Of a stretch of 64,000 nt of DNA, positions 27,083 to 36,015 are shown in pieces. Numbering within the stretch: the stretch's first letter is position 1; every line of letters begins with the position of its first letter. Origin of the DNA: Desmonostoc vinosum HA7617-LM4 (GTDB lineage Bacteria > Cyanobacteriota > Cyanobacteriia > Cyanobacteriales > Nostocaceae); the NCBI GenBank assembly GCA_019359515.1, contig JAHHHC010000024.1, positions 32,492 to 96,491 of the forward strand, written 5' to 3'. The notes beneath the pieces are model-generated. The model saw nothing but the letters and a program-made list of their open reading frames with translations, was not told the origin of the DNA and searched no databases. Made by a program: the position numbers and the translations under genes.

Positions 27083-28024
27083 ATGAATCCGTCAATCAGT
27101 CAGGGTGAAAGAACTATCATTAAATCTCAAATGATGGATCGGATAAACGATATCGCTTGGCAGGCTCACCAGGGTAGCGTTGCTGCGATTATTCAACTAT
27201 TGAACGAAAAACTAGCCAATTCTGGTGTCAGGATTAGGGCTATTTTTGCCAATGGTGTCTTACAGCTTCTGTGCGAGGCAGCTAAGGTAGAGCAACTTGA
27301 GCAATCTGCTTTAGTACAACAAATCCAGCAAATCATGGATGCAATTGCACCTCGTAACATTCGTCGAGTCAATATTAACAGTCGAATTGTTCGGGAACAG
27401 CAGTTACTTTGGTTAGAAGAGATTAATCGCGATCGCGAAAATCAATTACTTTGGTCAGAAGAGATTGCTTTAGCTACACCTAGTATTGTCAAACAAATAA
27501 TTAAAGATTTTTCGGAAGCTCGAATCGAACTTAAAAAGCCAAATCTACCTAAGACAAAATCGTCGTTATCTTTAGTAATTAATAACAAAAATAAACCGAG
27601 AAATGGTAAAATAGTAGCAGTAACTGGTTTCTGCTTATTACTGTTACTGGGGTGGTTTGTCTATGCTCAGTTAGGCAGTAGAGTAAACAACTTAATACAG
27701 CCAAAAGTAGACAAATCTTCAAATACACCAAATAGTGCTAAAACTAAAACCTCACTTCATACTGCTGAAGAGAGTCTAGACATTTCATCGAATGATCCAT
27801 TTGTAGCAGCGGTGCGTGTTGCTAATCAAGCATCAGCATCAGGTAAAACAGCTATAACTTCAACTCAGTGGTTAGAGTTAGCGGCTATGTGGCAACGAGC
27901 TTCAGATTTAATGAGTACAGTGCCATCAAGCCATAATCGACATCAGGAAGCGAAAATTCGGACTCAACTTTATAAGAAATATAGTGAAGCAGCACAACAA
28001 GAAGCAAAGAAAAGTAAGTCTTAA
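27083..28024 (+). CDS. Membrane-anchored hypothetical protein
   Basis: 313 residues. Residues 1-105 form a cytoplasmic alpha/beta module (QGSVAAIIQLLNEKLANSGV, IFANGVLQLLCEAAKVEQLE). A single membrane span (VAVTGFCLLLLLGWFVYAQL, about 178-198) separates it from a polar, Ser/Thr-rich outer region of about 110 residues that ends in helices (EAKIRTQLYKKYSEAAQQEA). Related N-terminal modules are widespread in Nostocales proteins, but I cannot give a function. Confidence 0.6.
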   Translation: MNPSISQGERTIIKSQMMDRINDIAWQAHQGSVAAIIQLLNEKLANSGVRIRAIFANGVLQLLCEAAKVEQLEQSALVQQIQQIMDAIAPRNIRRVNINSRIVREQQLLWLEEINRDRENQLLWSEEIALATPSIVKQIIKDFSEARIELKKPNLPKTKSSLSLVINNKNKPRNGKIVAVTGFCLLLLLGWFVYAQLGSRVNNLIQPKVDKSSNTPNSAKTKTSLHTAEESLDISSNDPFVAAVRVANQASASGKTAITSTQWLELAAMWQRASDLMSTVPSSHNRHQEAKIRTQLYKKYSEAAQQEAKKSKS

Positions 28025-28157
28025 GCTAGAAAAATCTCTCTATAGTTTAATTTTGTAAACCAACTTCTGCCCAAACTGCGGTGTAGGGAGAAGGTGAACT
28101 AGGGTCTGTGAAATAATTTAGATTAAAAATAACTAATTGCTGTCGCTTGGATGGTAG
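28025..28157. other. Spacer before duplicated segment
   Basis: No gene or strong signal is visible; the stretch is ordinary AT-rich spacer with one HIP1 site at its right end, which starts the repeated segment. Confidence 0.4.
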
Positions 28158-28549
28158 GCGATCGCTTGCTCAATTATTTCTGCTATCCTTGGGCTGATAT
28201 ATTAAATGAAGGCGCGATCGCACTTTTGCCAATCTGATCGTTCCAGAAGAATCACCCCTCCCCCTTGCTTAATAAGTATTAAATTTGCCAGTGTATTGAG
28301 TCCATTTCTAATGGACTTTCGCTATAAGACAGGGATTTACAATCCCTGGCGGACTGGTGGACTGGTGGACTGGTGGACTGGCGGACGACTGAAAGTTTGA
28401 CAGGTGCAAGATCTAAGCGATCGCTTGCTCAATTATTCCTGCTATCCTTGGGCTGATATATTAAATGAAGGCGCGATCGCACTTTTGCCAATCTGATCGT
28501 TCCAGAAGAATCACCCCTCCCCCTTGCTTAATAGGTATTAAATTTGGCA
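28158..28549. repeat. 133-bp direct duplication upstream of DGR target
   Basis: The segments 28158-28290 and 28417-28549 align over 133 bp with only a few mismatches (offset 259). Between them, 28353-28384 holds four tandem copies of an 8-mer (ACTGGTGG). Both copies contain two HIP1-related sites and could encode a short peptide starting MKARSHFCQSD, which I consider not real. The second copy ends 36 bp before the kinase start, so it may include promoter elements. Confidence 0.75.
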
Positions 28550-28585
28550 AAATAACACCATCCATTCTCCTGTTAGGTAAACCTA

Positions 28586-30514
28586 ATGCTCATCGGCGCA
28601 ATTCTTCGGAATCGCTACAAAATAATCAGACTATTGGGAAGCGGCGGTTTCGGTGACACATACCTAGCAGAAGATGTGGATTTACCGAACCATCCGGTGT
28701 GTGTTGTTAAACACCTCAAACCAAAAGATTCCTCGCTTTCCACATTACAAATAGCCAGACGACTATTTGACAGTGAAGCACAGACACTATATAGATTAGG
28801 CAACAACCACGACCAAATTCCGCGACTATTCGCCCACTTTGAGGAGAAAGGTGAATTTTATCTAGTGCAGGAATTTGTTGATGGAGAAGACTTGAGCCGA
28901 GAAATTATTCCTGGTAAGCGGTTGAGTGAGAGCGAAGTCAAAAAGTTATTACAAGACATACTACAAGTCTTAGCCATCGTCCATCAACAAAATATCATTC
29001 ACCGAGACATCAAACCGCAAAACTTAATGCGGCGTCGGCAAGACAGCAAAATAGTACTGATAGACTTTGGTGCAGTCAAAGAAATCAGTACCTTAGTAAT
29101 GAATGCCCAAGGACAAAGTAGCTTTACAGTTGCAATAGGGACAGCTGGTTATATGCCCAGCGAACAGGCAAACAGCGACCCCAAACTAGCCAGCGATATC
29201 TATGCAGTAGGGATGTTGGGAATACATGCCCTGACGGGTTTACAGCCTCATGAGTTGCCCAAAGATCCCACCAACGGCGAAGTGATTTGGCGCAATTGGG
29301 CAAACGTCAGCGAGAACACAGCAGAGATATTAACCAAGATGGTGAGTTATCACTTCAACCAGCGCCATCGCACAGCAACAGATGCACTGCAAGCATTAAC
29401 GCCAGCACCACCACCGCAAAAACCAGCGCCAGCACCACGACAAAAACCACAACCAACGCCACCAATATCATCACAGCAGTCATCAACGCCCGACATACCA
29501 AGACGGCGAGTAATTCAGACTATGGGGTTATTAGGTGTTGGGTTTGGTTTAGCAATAGCAGCAGAACGTTTATTATTTCGCCCGAATGCAGGAGAAAGCC
29601 CTATTATTGACGCTGGTACAACCACAACACCACCAGAACCAGAACCCCCCATTACCCAGTCTCCAACTTCCAAAAGTTCAACACCTAAACAAGGACTAAC
29701 CTTACAAACCTCTCAATTTGAGGTTGTAACGGTGGATGTGCGGGGAAACATCGCTAACCGCCGCAACCGTCAGGCGAAATACTTCGTTGAAGACTTGGGA
29801 GGTGGCGTCACTTTAAATATGGTGCAGATACCAAGCGGAACTTTTACAATGGGTTCACCAGCAGGGGAGAAGGAACGAAGCTCAGATGAAGGGCCGCAAC
29901 ATCAAGTAACAGTCCCTGAATTCTTCATGGGTAAATATGAAGTCACGCAGGCACAGTATCAAGCAATCATGGGTAATAATCCCTCCAATTTCAAAGGAGA
30001 AAAAAGACCTGTAGAAAAGGTGAGTTGGAATGATGCTGTAGAATTTTGTAAAAAGTTGAGCCAGAGGATGGGACGCACCTATCGACTACCCAGCGAAGCT
30101 GAATGGGAATATGCTTGTCGTGCTGGAACCACCACACCTTTTTATTTTGGTGAAACTATTACCAGTGATTTAGCCAACTACAACGGCACTTATACTTACG
30201 CCTCAGCATCAAAAGGTCAATATCGTCAGCAAACAACAGAAGTAGGCATTTTTCCGCCCAATGCCTTTGGTTTATACGATATGCATGGCAATGTTTGGGA
30301 ATGGTGTCAAGATTATTACCATGATAATTATCAAGGCGCACCCACTAATGGTAGTGCATGGTTCAATGATAATGATAATCAATATCGTCTGCTGCGCGGT
30401 GGTTCTTGGTACAACGACCCAGAGAACTGTCGCAGTGCGTTCCGCTTCAGGAACGGAGCCGACTACCGTCTCGACGGCATTGGTTTTCGTGTTGTCTCTG
30501 TCGTTCCCGCGTGA
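28586..30514 (+). CDS. Ser/Thr kinase-FGE/lectin-fold fusion, DGR target
   Basis: 642 residues. The kinase domain (about 10-270) has GSGGFGDTY, catalytic K42, HRDIKPQN (139-146) and DFG (160-162). A Pro/Gln-rich linker precedes a hydrophobic stretch (IQTMGLLGVGFGLAIAAERL, about 310-330), a likely membrane span. Residues ~395-642 form a formylglycine-generating-enzyme/sulfatase-modifying domain, a C-type lectin-like fold (MVQIPSGTFTMGS, YDMHGNVWEWCQDYY, LRGGSW). Its last 42 codons are the DGR variable repeat. The outside lectin-like domain probably binds a ligand and controls the kinase. A 14-bp palindrome (TTAGGTAAACCTAA, 28573-28586) overlaps the start codon. Confidence 0.93.
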   Translation: MLIGAILRNRYKIIRLLGSGGFGDTYLAEDVDLPNHPVCVVKHLKPKDSSLSTLQIARRLFDSEAQTLYRLGNNHDQIPRLFAHFEEKGEFYLVQEFVDGEDLSREIIPGKRLSESEVKKLLQDILQVLAIVHQQNIIHRDIKPQNLMRRRQDSKIVLIDFGAVKEISTLVMNAQGQSSFTVAIGTAGYMPSEQANSDPKLASDIYAVGMLGIHALTGLQPHELPKDPTNGEVIWRNWANVSENTAEILTKMVSYHFNQRHRTATDALQALTPAPPPQKPAPAPRQKPQPTPPISSQQSSTPDIPRRRVIQTMGLLGVGFGLAIAAERLLFRPNAGESPIIDAGTTTTPPEPEPPITQSPTSKSSTPKQGLTLQTSQFEVVTVDVRGNIANRRNRQAKYFVEDLGGGVTLNMVQIPSGTFTMGSPAGEKERSSDEGPQHQVTVPEFFMGKYEVTQAQYQAIMGNNPSNFKGEKRPVEKVSWNDAVEFCKKLSQRMGRTYRLPSEAEWEYACRAGTTTPFYFGETITSDLANYNGTYTYASASKGQYRQQTTEVGIFPPNAFGLYDMHGNVWEWCQDYYHDNYQGAPTNGSAWFNDNDNQYRLLRGGSWYNDPENCRSAFRFRNGADYRLDGIGFRVVSVVPA

Positions 30515-30515
30515 G
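30386..30515 (+). repeat. DGR variable repeat (VR)
   Basis: Aligns without gaps to the template repeat at 32128-32257 (offset 1742). From 30389 on there are 14 differences, all at template adenines (A to T, G or C); no other base differs. One further A-to-T lies at 30388. Altered codons are 609, 611, 613 (silent), 619, 621, 624, 627, 629, 630 and 631 of the kinase-lectin protein. The 3' part from ATTGGTTTTCGT to the stop is identical in both repeats and should include the initiation-of-homing sequence. Confidence 0.97.
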
Positions 30516-30577
30516 GACTCCCTTGCCCTATACTCTTTTGCCCTTTTGCCCTTTACACCTCTTTACTCTTTTTTCTG

Positions 30578-30608
30578 TCCGCCGCAGGCGGATCAAAAAT
30601 TTTTTTTA
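30578..30608 (+). terminator. Hairpin plus T-run downstream of VR
   Basis: TCCGCC-gca-GGCGGA (30578-30592) followed by a run of eight or nine T. It can end the kinase transcript. A GC-rich hairpin a short distance after the VR is also a feature of phage and bacterial DGRs that helps target recognition, so both roles are possible. A pyrimidine-rich tract precedes it. Confidence 0.7.
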
Positions 30609-30701
30609 CATTTAAGCGATTAAAAGCAAATTTATTGTAGAGTTGCGAGAAAAGATAACATAAGTAAGTTAACTTTAAAAAAAGTATAACACGTTTTCAT
30701 C

Positions 30702-31049
30702 ATGAGTGAATTACCTATCATTCAAAAAACTTATGACTTAATTAAATGGTATGTACCTATATTAAATCGCCTGCCACATAACCACAAATTTCTCTTGGGT
30801 GACAGAATTATAGAAGGATTATACGACCTTTTAGAAGAATTAATCAAAGCCCGTTATTCTAGAGAGAAACTCACCCAACTAGAAGCTATAAACAGCAAAT
30901 TAGATATTTTACGTCATCAAACAAGATTATTGTTAGATTTTGAGTTAATCAAATCTGATAGATATGAGTACATAGGAAAATTAATCAATCAAATTGGAAT
31001 TGACTTAGGCGCTTGGATTAAACAGCAACGGCAATCAATAACAAAATAA
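30702..31049 (+). CDS. avd: DGR accessory variability determinant (Avd)
   Basis: 115 residues, all-helical. [20 protein letters not shown], then [20 protein letters not shown], gives the four-helix-bundle pattern of Avd. Avd forms a pentamer that binds the reverse transcriptase and the template RNA and is needed for mutagenic retrohoming. It is rich in Arg/Lys on several helix faces, consistent with RNA binding. The RT start codon follows after a single base, so translation is probably coupled. Confidence 0.9.
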   Translation: MSELPIIQKTYDLIKWYVPILNRLPHNHKFLLGDRIIEGLYDLLEELIKARYSREKLTQLEAINSKLDILRHQTRLLLDFELIKSDRYEYIGKLINQIGIDLGAWIKQQRQSITK

Positions 31050-31050
31050 C

Positions 31051-32109
31051 ATGAAACGTTACGGCAATTTGTGGACAAAAATTATAGACTTTGAAAACTT
31101 ACTAACTGCTGCCAAAAACGCACAAAAAGGAAAGCGTTATAGAGAAAACGTTTTAGCATTCAACTACAATTTAGAATCAGAACTTGAAAAACTAAAAATA
31201 AAATTAGAGTCAAAAACATATATTCCCGGTAGTTATAAAACCTTTACAATTGTAGAGCCAAAACCGCGTATGATATCTGCTGCACCATATAGAGATAGAG
31301 TAGTACATCATGCCTTATGTAATATCATCACACCTATTTTCGAGCGCACATTAATAGCTGATACCTACGCTAACCGCCTTGGCTTTGGCACTCATCGCGC
31401 CTTACGACGTTTTACAGAATTTTCTCGTTCCAGTCGTTATATTCTTCAGTGCGATATTAGAAAATATTTTCCCAGTATTGACCATAATATTTTAAAAACT
31501 ATAGTACGACGGAAAATAAAATGTCCAAATACACTTTGGCTTATAGATACAATTATTGATAATAGTAACGAGCAAGAAAATATAGTAGAGTATTTCCCAG
31601 GAGATGATTTGTTTGCACCGATACAACACAGGCGAGGTTTACCAATTGGCAATCTGACAAGTCAGTTTTTTGCAAATATTTATTTAAATAGTTTTGACCA
31701 TTTTGTTAAAGAAAAATTACAAGCACGAAAATATATCAGATATGTAGATGATTTTGCGATCTTCGCTGAAGATCGCAATTTTTTAGTAGATGCTCGTCAA
31801 GCAATAGAAGAATATTTAGTAACTTTAAGGTTAAAAATTCATCCTGTAAAGAGTCAGTTGTTCGAGACAAAACACGGAGTAAATTTTTTAGGTTTCCGTA
31901 TATTACCAGACTATATTCGTGTCCGCACAGAAAATTTACGTCGATCACGGCGCAGATTGCGACAAATGCAAATAGATTATGCTCAAGGTAAAATTAATCT
32001 AGAACAAGTATTACAAAGCTTACAAAGCTGGGTAGCACATTTAGAACACGGGGATACCTGGCATTTACGAGATAAGATATTCGCTACTCTCGTATTTTCG
32101 AGAGTGTGA
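31051..32109 (+). CDS. DGR reverse transcriptase
   Basis: 352 residues. Motifs in order: [11 protein letters not shown] with D135, the DGR-specific [18 protein letters not shown] (about 196-213; other RTs have a QGxxxSP form here), the catalytic [10 protein letters not shown] (YVDD 231-234), and VNFLGFRI. No maturase, endonuclease or integrase domain is present. The enzyme copies the template RNA and misincorporates mainly opposite adenines, together with Avd. The template repeat starts 19 bases after its stop codon. Confidence 0.96.
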   Translation: MKRYGNLWTKIIDFENLLTAAKNAQKGKRYRENVLAFNYNLESELEKLKIKLESKTYIPGSYKTFTIVEPKPRMISAAPYRDRVVHHALCNIITPIFERTLIADTYANRLGFGTHRALRRFTEFSRSSRYILQCDIRKYFPSIDHNILKTIVRRKIKCPNTLWLIDTIIDNSNEQENIVEYFPGDDLFAPIQHRRGLPIGNLTSQFFANIYLNSFDHFVKEKLQARKYIRYVDDFAIFAEDRNFLVDARQAIEEYLVTLRLKIHPVKSQLFETKHGVNFLGFRILPDYIRVRTENLRRSRRRLRQMQIDYAQGKINLEQVLQSLQSWVAHLEHGDTWHLRDKIFATLVFSRV

Positions 32110-32127
32110 AGAAGGGACAGGCACTTC

Positions 32128-32257
32128 CGACTGCTGCGCGGTGGTTCTTGGAACAACAACCCAGAAAACTGTCGCAGTGCGAACCGCAACAGGAACGAAG
32201 CCGACAACCGTAACAACAACATTGGTTTTCGTGTTGTCTCTGTCGTTCCCGCGTGAG
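32128..32257 (+). ncRNA. DGR template repeat (TR)
   Basis: A non-coding 130-bp copy of the 3' end of the kinase-lectin gene, read in frame as the peptide [20 protein letters not shown]. It is rich in AAC codons, which place mutable adenines at the first two codon positions; mutation of AAC can yield many residues but no stop codon. Of 31 adenines between the invariant GGTTCTTGG and ATTGGT, 14 differ in the VR. The repeat is transcribed with avd and RT, by inference from its position. Confidence 0.97.
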
Positions 32258-32775
32258 CGCTCCCAAAGGTCAGAACTGATAGATGGGAATTTATCGGGTG
32301 TACATCAGGGAGTCCAGACCTGTTCCAGCGAGGAAGGCGACGACCTCCAAAAATCAAACTAAGTCGGGTAGCTTGGTAAGTTGCAATACTGAACAGCTAT
32401 TCGACATAAACATGATAAATTTATCAGTTCTTAGTAAGGACTTTAGGCACTTTGCTTGCTGTTTCAGGTAAAGTTAAAACAAGGTTAAGATTTTTTACGA
32501 CATAGTGAAATTTAGTAGTGTCAACAACGACATATGGGAGAATAAAGTTAAGAATTAAAATATATCCCCTTAAAAATTTCTGTCTACTTTTCAACGGGTG
32601 AATGCGTTTAGATGTGTGCGATCGCTGTCACTTTGTTGATAATTTCAAGCGCAATTATTTACTTTTTGAAAGTTATAAAAATCCAAACTAATACTTTCAA
32701 AAATGAAATTTAGTTGAGCGCAGATTGAACATGTCAAGTTTCATTCAGACTTAATGAAAATCTGGGAGTTACGAA
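32258..32775 (+). other. Non-coding region downstream of TR
   Basis: No gene is seen in about 500 bases. The first ~110 bases are more GC-rich and contain small self-complementary parts (GTCAGAACTGAT; GAGG...CCTC near 32330-32350). In studied DGRs an RNA segment next to TR is required to prime and bind the RT, so this stretch may be that part of the RNA. Beyond 32400 the sequence is AT-rich spacer and holds the promoter of the small gene at 32776. Confidence 0.4.
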
Positions 32776-32913
32776 ATGGCAATACGAAATAACTTAGTCG
32801 CCAACTTGTGGCAGAGAGTACAAAAAGATTCTGTTAGTTGGGGATCTTTAGCTCTTTGGATAGGTGCATTAGCTGTACTATTAGTCACACTGGCAATGTT
32901 TGCTAACGCTTAA
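32776..32913 (+). CDS. 45-residue membrane protein
   Basis: Reads MAIRNNLVANLWQRVQKDSV and then SWGSLALWIGALAVLLVTLA to a short end (MFANA). It has an amphipathic basic N-terminus and one C-terminal membrane span. A ribosome-binding site (TGGGAG) lies seven bases before the ATG. The composition resembles small thylakoid-complex subunits, but I cannot assign it. It precedes por on the same strand by 140 bp, separated by a hairpin. Confidence 0.55.
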   Translation: MAIRNNLVANLWQRVQKDSVSWGSLALWIGALAVLLVTLAMFANA

Positions 32914-32950
32914 TTTCAGTTGTTTCAGTTCCTGAATAATAAATCCTTTG

Positions 32951-32978
32951 GTAGAGACGCGCTATGGCGCGTCTCTAC
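32951..32978. repeat. Dispersed perfect hairpin (12-bp stem)
   Basis: GTAGAGACGCGC-tatg-GCGCGTCTCTAC is a perfect inverted repeat. Such GAGACGCG hairpins are scattered through Nostoc genomes. Here it lies after the 45-residue gene and may attenuate or end that transcript. Confidence 0.65.
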
Positions 32979-33038
32979 AAGTGTTTATCATGGTGACGAG
33001 CGTGGTATGAGATCATAGGAAAAGTTAATAGCGGTTAA

Positions 33039-34025
<987 letters not shown>

Positions 34026-34036
34026 AAAGTCGGAAC

Positions 34037-34975
34037 CTATTTCAAATAAAACAATAATCCAATTCCGACGATCGCAATTATCACACCAGCAATCGCTCGC
34101 CAACTCACTTTTTCGCCCATTAAAATCGCGATGGGGATAACGAACAATGGGCTAGTCTGCAATAGTGTTGAGGCGATTCCCGCCGCTGTCAGTTTAATTG
34201 CTGTTTGTTGCAACCAAATTCCCAGGTAGGTGCCACAAAAAGCAGCCAAGATACTAGCTAGAATTATGCGCCAAGATTGCCAATAGGGATAGGAGAAAGC
34301 TGTTTGTTGACGTATAGGAAACCATGCCCAGATTAAAAGGATTAACACGGCTGCACTCAATCGTAATAAGGCAGCCCACAACGGTGTAACACCAGCGGTT
34401 GTAAATGCGACGCGGGAGATAACTGTGCCGATAGCATTTGCGATTGCTGCTAATAAACTAAAGCCGACTCCTTGCCATATATGCGTTGAGTTAGCATCAT
34501 CTGTACCAGGGACACGTTCTGTGACTACCCAAGCAACTCCCAAAATAGTTAGCAAAATCCCGCACCAAGCACTGATATTGAGATGTTCTTGCAGAATCAT
34601 CATAGCTGCGATCGCTGTCAGTGGTGGGGCTAGGGTTCCTATTAGTAAAACGCGACGTGCCCCTAAGTAATTGATCCCAGCTAAGAAAGCTGTATCCCCT
34701 AAGCCAATGCCTACAACTCCGCTAAGAGAAAGTAGGAATACAGGCATAGGTGAAAGGTTTGGCGAGAATTCTCCTTTGATCAATATAGTGATCACAAGTA
34801 AGGCGATCGCTATTACTCCTTTAATTAAATTTAATTGTCGTGGCCCAATCCGTTGCCCCAAAAGCCCGTATATCACCGATGCTACTGCCCACAAACAAGC
34901 AGCAGATAAAGCCGCCACCTCACCACTCCAAGCATGAGGCGAAATAATTAAATAATTATTAAAAATAATATACAC
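34037..34975 (-). CDS. EamA/DMT-family transporter
   Basis: 312 residues with ten predicted membrane spans in two repeated halves (EamA domains about 15-150 and 170-310), e.g. WSGEVAALSAACLWAVASVI and LWAALLRLSAAVLILLIWAW. The family exports amino acids or metabolites, or imports nucleotide sugars; the substrate is unknown. The first ten residues (MYIIFNNYLI) are AT-rich and a later start at a downstream codon is possible. Confidence 0.8.
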   Translation of the reverse strand: MYIIFNNYLIISPHAWSGEVAALSAACLWAVASVIYGLLGQRIGPRQLNLIKGVIAIALLVITILIKGEFSPNLSPMPVFLLSLSGVVGIGLGDTAFLAGINYLGARRVLLIGTLAPPLTAIAAMMILQEHLNISAWCGILLTILGVAWVVTERVPGTDDANSTHIWQGVGFSLLAAIANAIGTVISRVAFTTAGVTPLWAALLRLSAAVLILLIWAWFPIRQQTAFSYPYWQSWRIILASILAAFCGTYLGIWLQQTAIKLTAAGIASTLLQTSPLFVIPIAILMGEKVSWRAIAGVIIAIVGIGLLFYLK

Positions 34976-35130
34976 CTTTAAATAATTCGTAATTCGTAAT
35001 TAAGTTTTGTAATGGCGATTTGACCGCAACACAAAACTTGCCGATTATAGAACCAGGGGACTTAAACCCACGGAACTCGTTAATTATCATCGGAAACTTT
35101 TTAATCATACATCAAAAAAAATAAATAAAA
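34976..35130. other. Spacer upstream of EamA gene
   Basis: Contains a short TAATTCGTAATTCG block near 34983, related to the ends of the dispersed repeats at 9733, 49212 and 61215. No gene is visible. Confidence 0.4.
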
Positions 35131-35157
35131 TTAGCACTCTCCGTTGGCAAGTGCTAA
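35131..35157. promoter_or_regulatory. CIRCE-type HrcA operator
   Basis: TTAGCACTC-N9-AAGTGCTAA matches the CIRCE consensus (TTAGCACTC-N9-GAGTGCTAA) at 17 of 18 arm positions. HrcA binds CIRCE to repress chaperonin genes. No groES or groEL lies nearby. The next plus-strand gene, a hypothetical at 35394, is 237 bp away, and the 103-bp MITE begins inside the right arm. Confidence 0.75.
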
Positions 35158-35257
35158 GCTGTTCCACATATAACTTGCATAATTAGGGCGGGCAAGATGC
35201 CCACCCCACAAGAGTTTTATTTAATTTGATTATGTAATTTAGATGTTTTTTAGCTTA
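35155..35257. mobile_element. MITE-like 103-bp element, copy A
   Basis: The sequence TAAGCTGTTCCAC...TTTTTTAGCTTA appears here and again, identical over 103 bp, at 45991-46093. The ends are inverted (TAAGCT/AGCTTA), and the outer ~30 bp pair imperfectly. The centre has GGGCGGGC/GCCCACCC self-complementarity. The terminal TA pairs fit a TA target duplication as made by IS630/Tc1-mariner-type transposases. No transposase is encoded. Confidence 0.8.
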
Positions 35258-35393
35258 ACCGATGACGAAAGTTTAATCACTACGATATAGGCATAGTTCT
35301 ACTTCTTTTAGATGAAAATTAAGATTTTTTAGACATAATTATTTTTTCTAAACCAAAGTTTTATATAATTGATTCAAAAGGGATAAGACTGCA

Positions 35394-35732
35394 ATGAAAT
35401 ACACTTTTGACATCATAGGAGTATCGCCAGTTTTGCCGTTTTTTAATCATCAACAGCAAAGTTGGCAAAAACCAAAACACCAAGGAGTGGAATATCTAGG
35501 AACTCACAAGTGTACTCTGGATGCATTTCTAGAATCTGTAGAATCAGTTCCGGTAAAGTCAGATTGGAATTTAGATCAAGTAGTAGATACAGTAATTCAG
35601 TTTTGGTTAAATAACTCAGAGAGTATTCGTTTTTGGAAAGTAAGTTTAAATGCCGCAGGTAGAGATAGTTTGCTGGTAGCGAGAGTTGCAGATATTGTTG
35701 CTCTACAGGCTGAATTTGAATCTTTACTGTAG
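35394..35732 (+). CDS. Hypothetical protein
   Basis: 112 residues, soluble, no family recognised. Distinctive parts are YTFDIIGVSPVLPFFNHQQQ at the N-terminus and SIRFWKVSLNAAGRDSLLVA near the C-terminus. A GGGATAAGA ribosome-binding-like sequence precedes the ATG, and a TATAAT lies about 40 bases upstream. It is the nearest gene downstream of the CIRCE operator, so heat regulation is possible but doubtful because of the MITE in between. Confidence 0.55.
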   Translation: MKYTFDIIGVSPVLPFFNHQQQSWQKPKHQGVEYLGTHKCTLDAFLESVESVPVKSDWNLDQVVDTVIQFWLNNSESIRFWKVSLNAAGRDSLLVARVADIVALQAEFESLL

Positions 35733-35762
35733 TAGTTGAAAATTTGTTGTAGTTTTAGATAT

Positions 35763-35873
35763 TAGACCTCTTGTAAAAGTCCTTTTTTGCGTTCTCTTCT
35801 CTGCGTCTTTGCGCCTCTGCATGTTAGCAAAGCGGGGCGTAGCCCAACAAAAAAATATTTATGCAAGAGGTTT
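35763..35873. repeat. Inverted-end dispersed element
   Basis: Bounded by ACCTCTTG (35766-35773) and CAAGAGGT (35864-35871). The inner part has the GCGGGGCGTAGCCC core shared in reverse orientation with 12603-12690. Likely a second kind of MITE-like or dispersed repeat. The stretch 35946-35966 just after it matches the 5' part of rsmA exactly (see findings). Confidence 0.55.
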
Positions 35874-36015
35874 ATTGATGAATAAGTGATATTTGCAAAG
35901 GTGCTGTATCGTTGCGATGTTTGAGAGCCGATGCTGTTATACAATTTTGCTCAGCATTGGCTCAAAGAGGGCGATCGCTAAATTAGCAGAAAGTATGCTT
36001 TCTTAGCTAATTTTG

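Noticed and set aside
28206..28656. Two short frames starting MKARSHFCQSD in the duplicated segment
   Set aside because: Identical starts come from the DNA duplication, the ends differ, and no ribosome-binding site or protein-like composition is present.
32141..32362. Open frame across the template repeat, and a minus-strand frame 31983-32357
   Set aside because: Both are by-products of the TR, which copies coding DNA; the frames are shifted against the kinase frame and have skewed composition.
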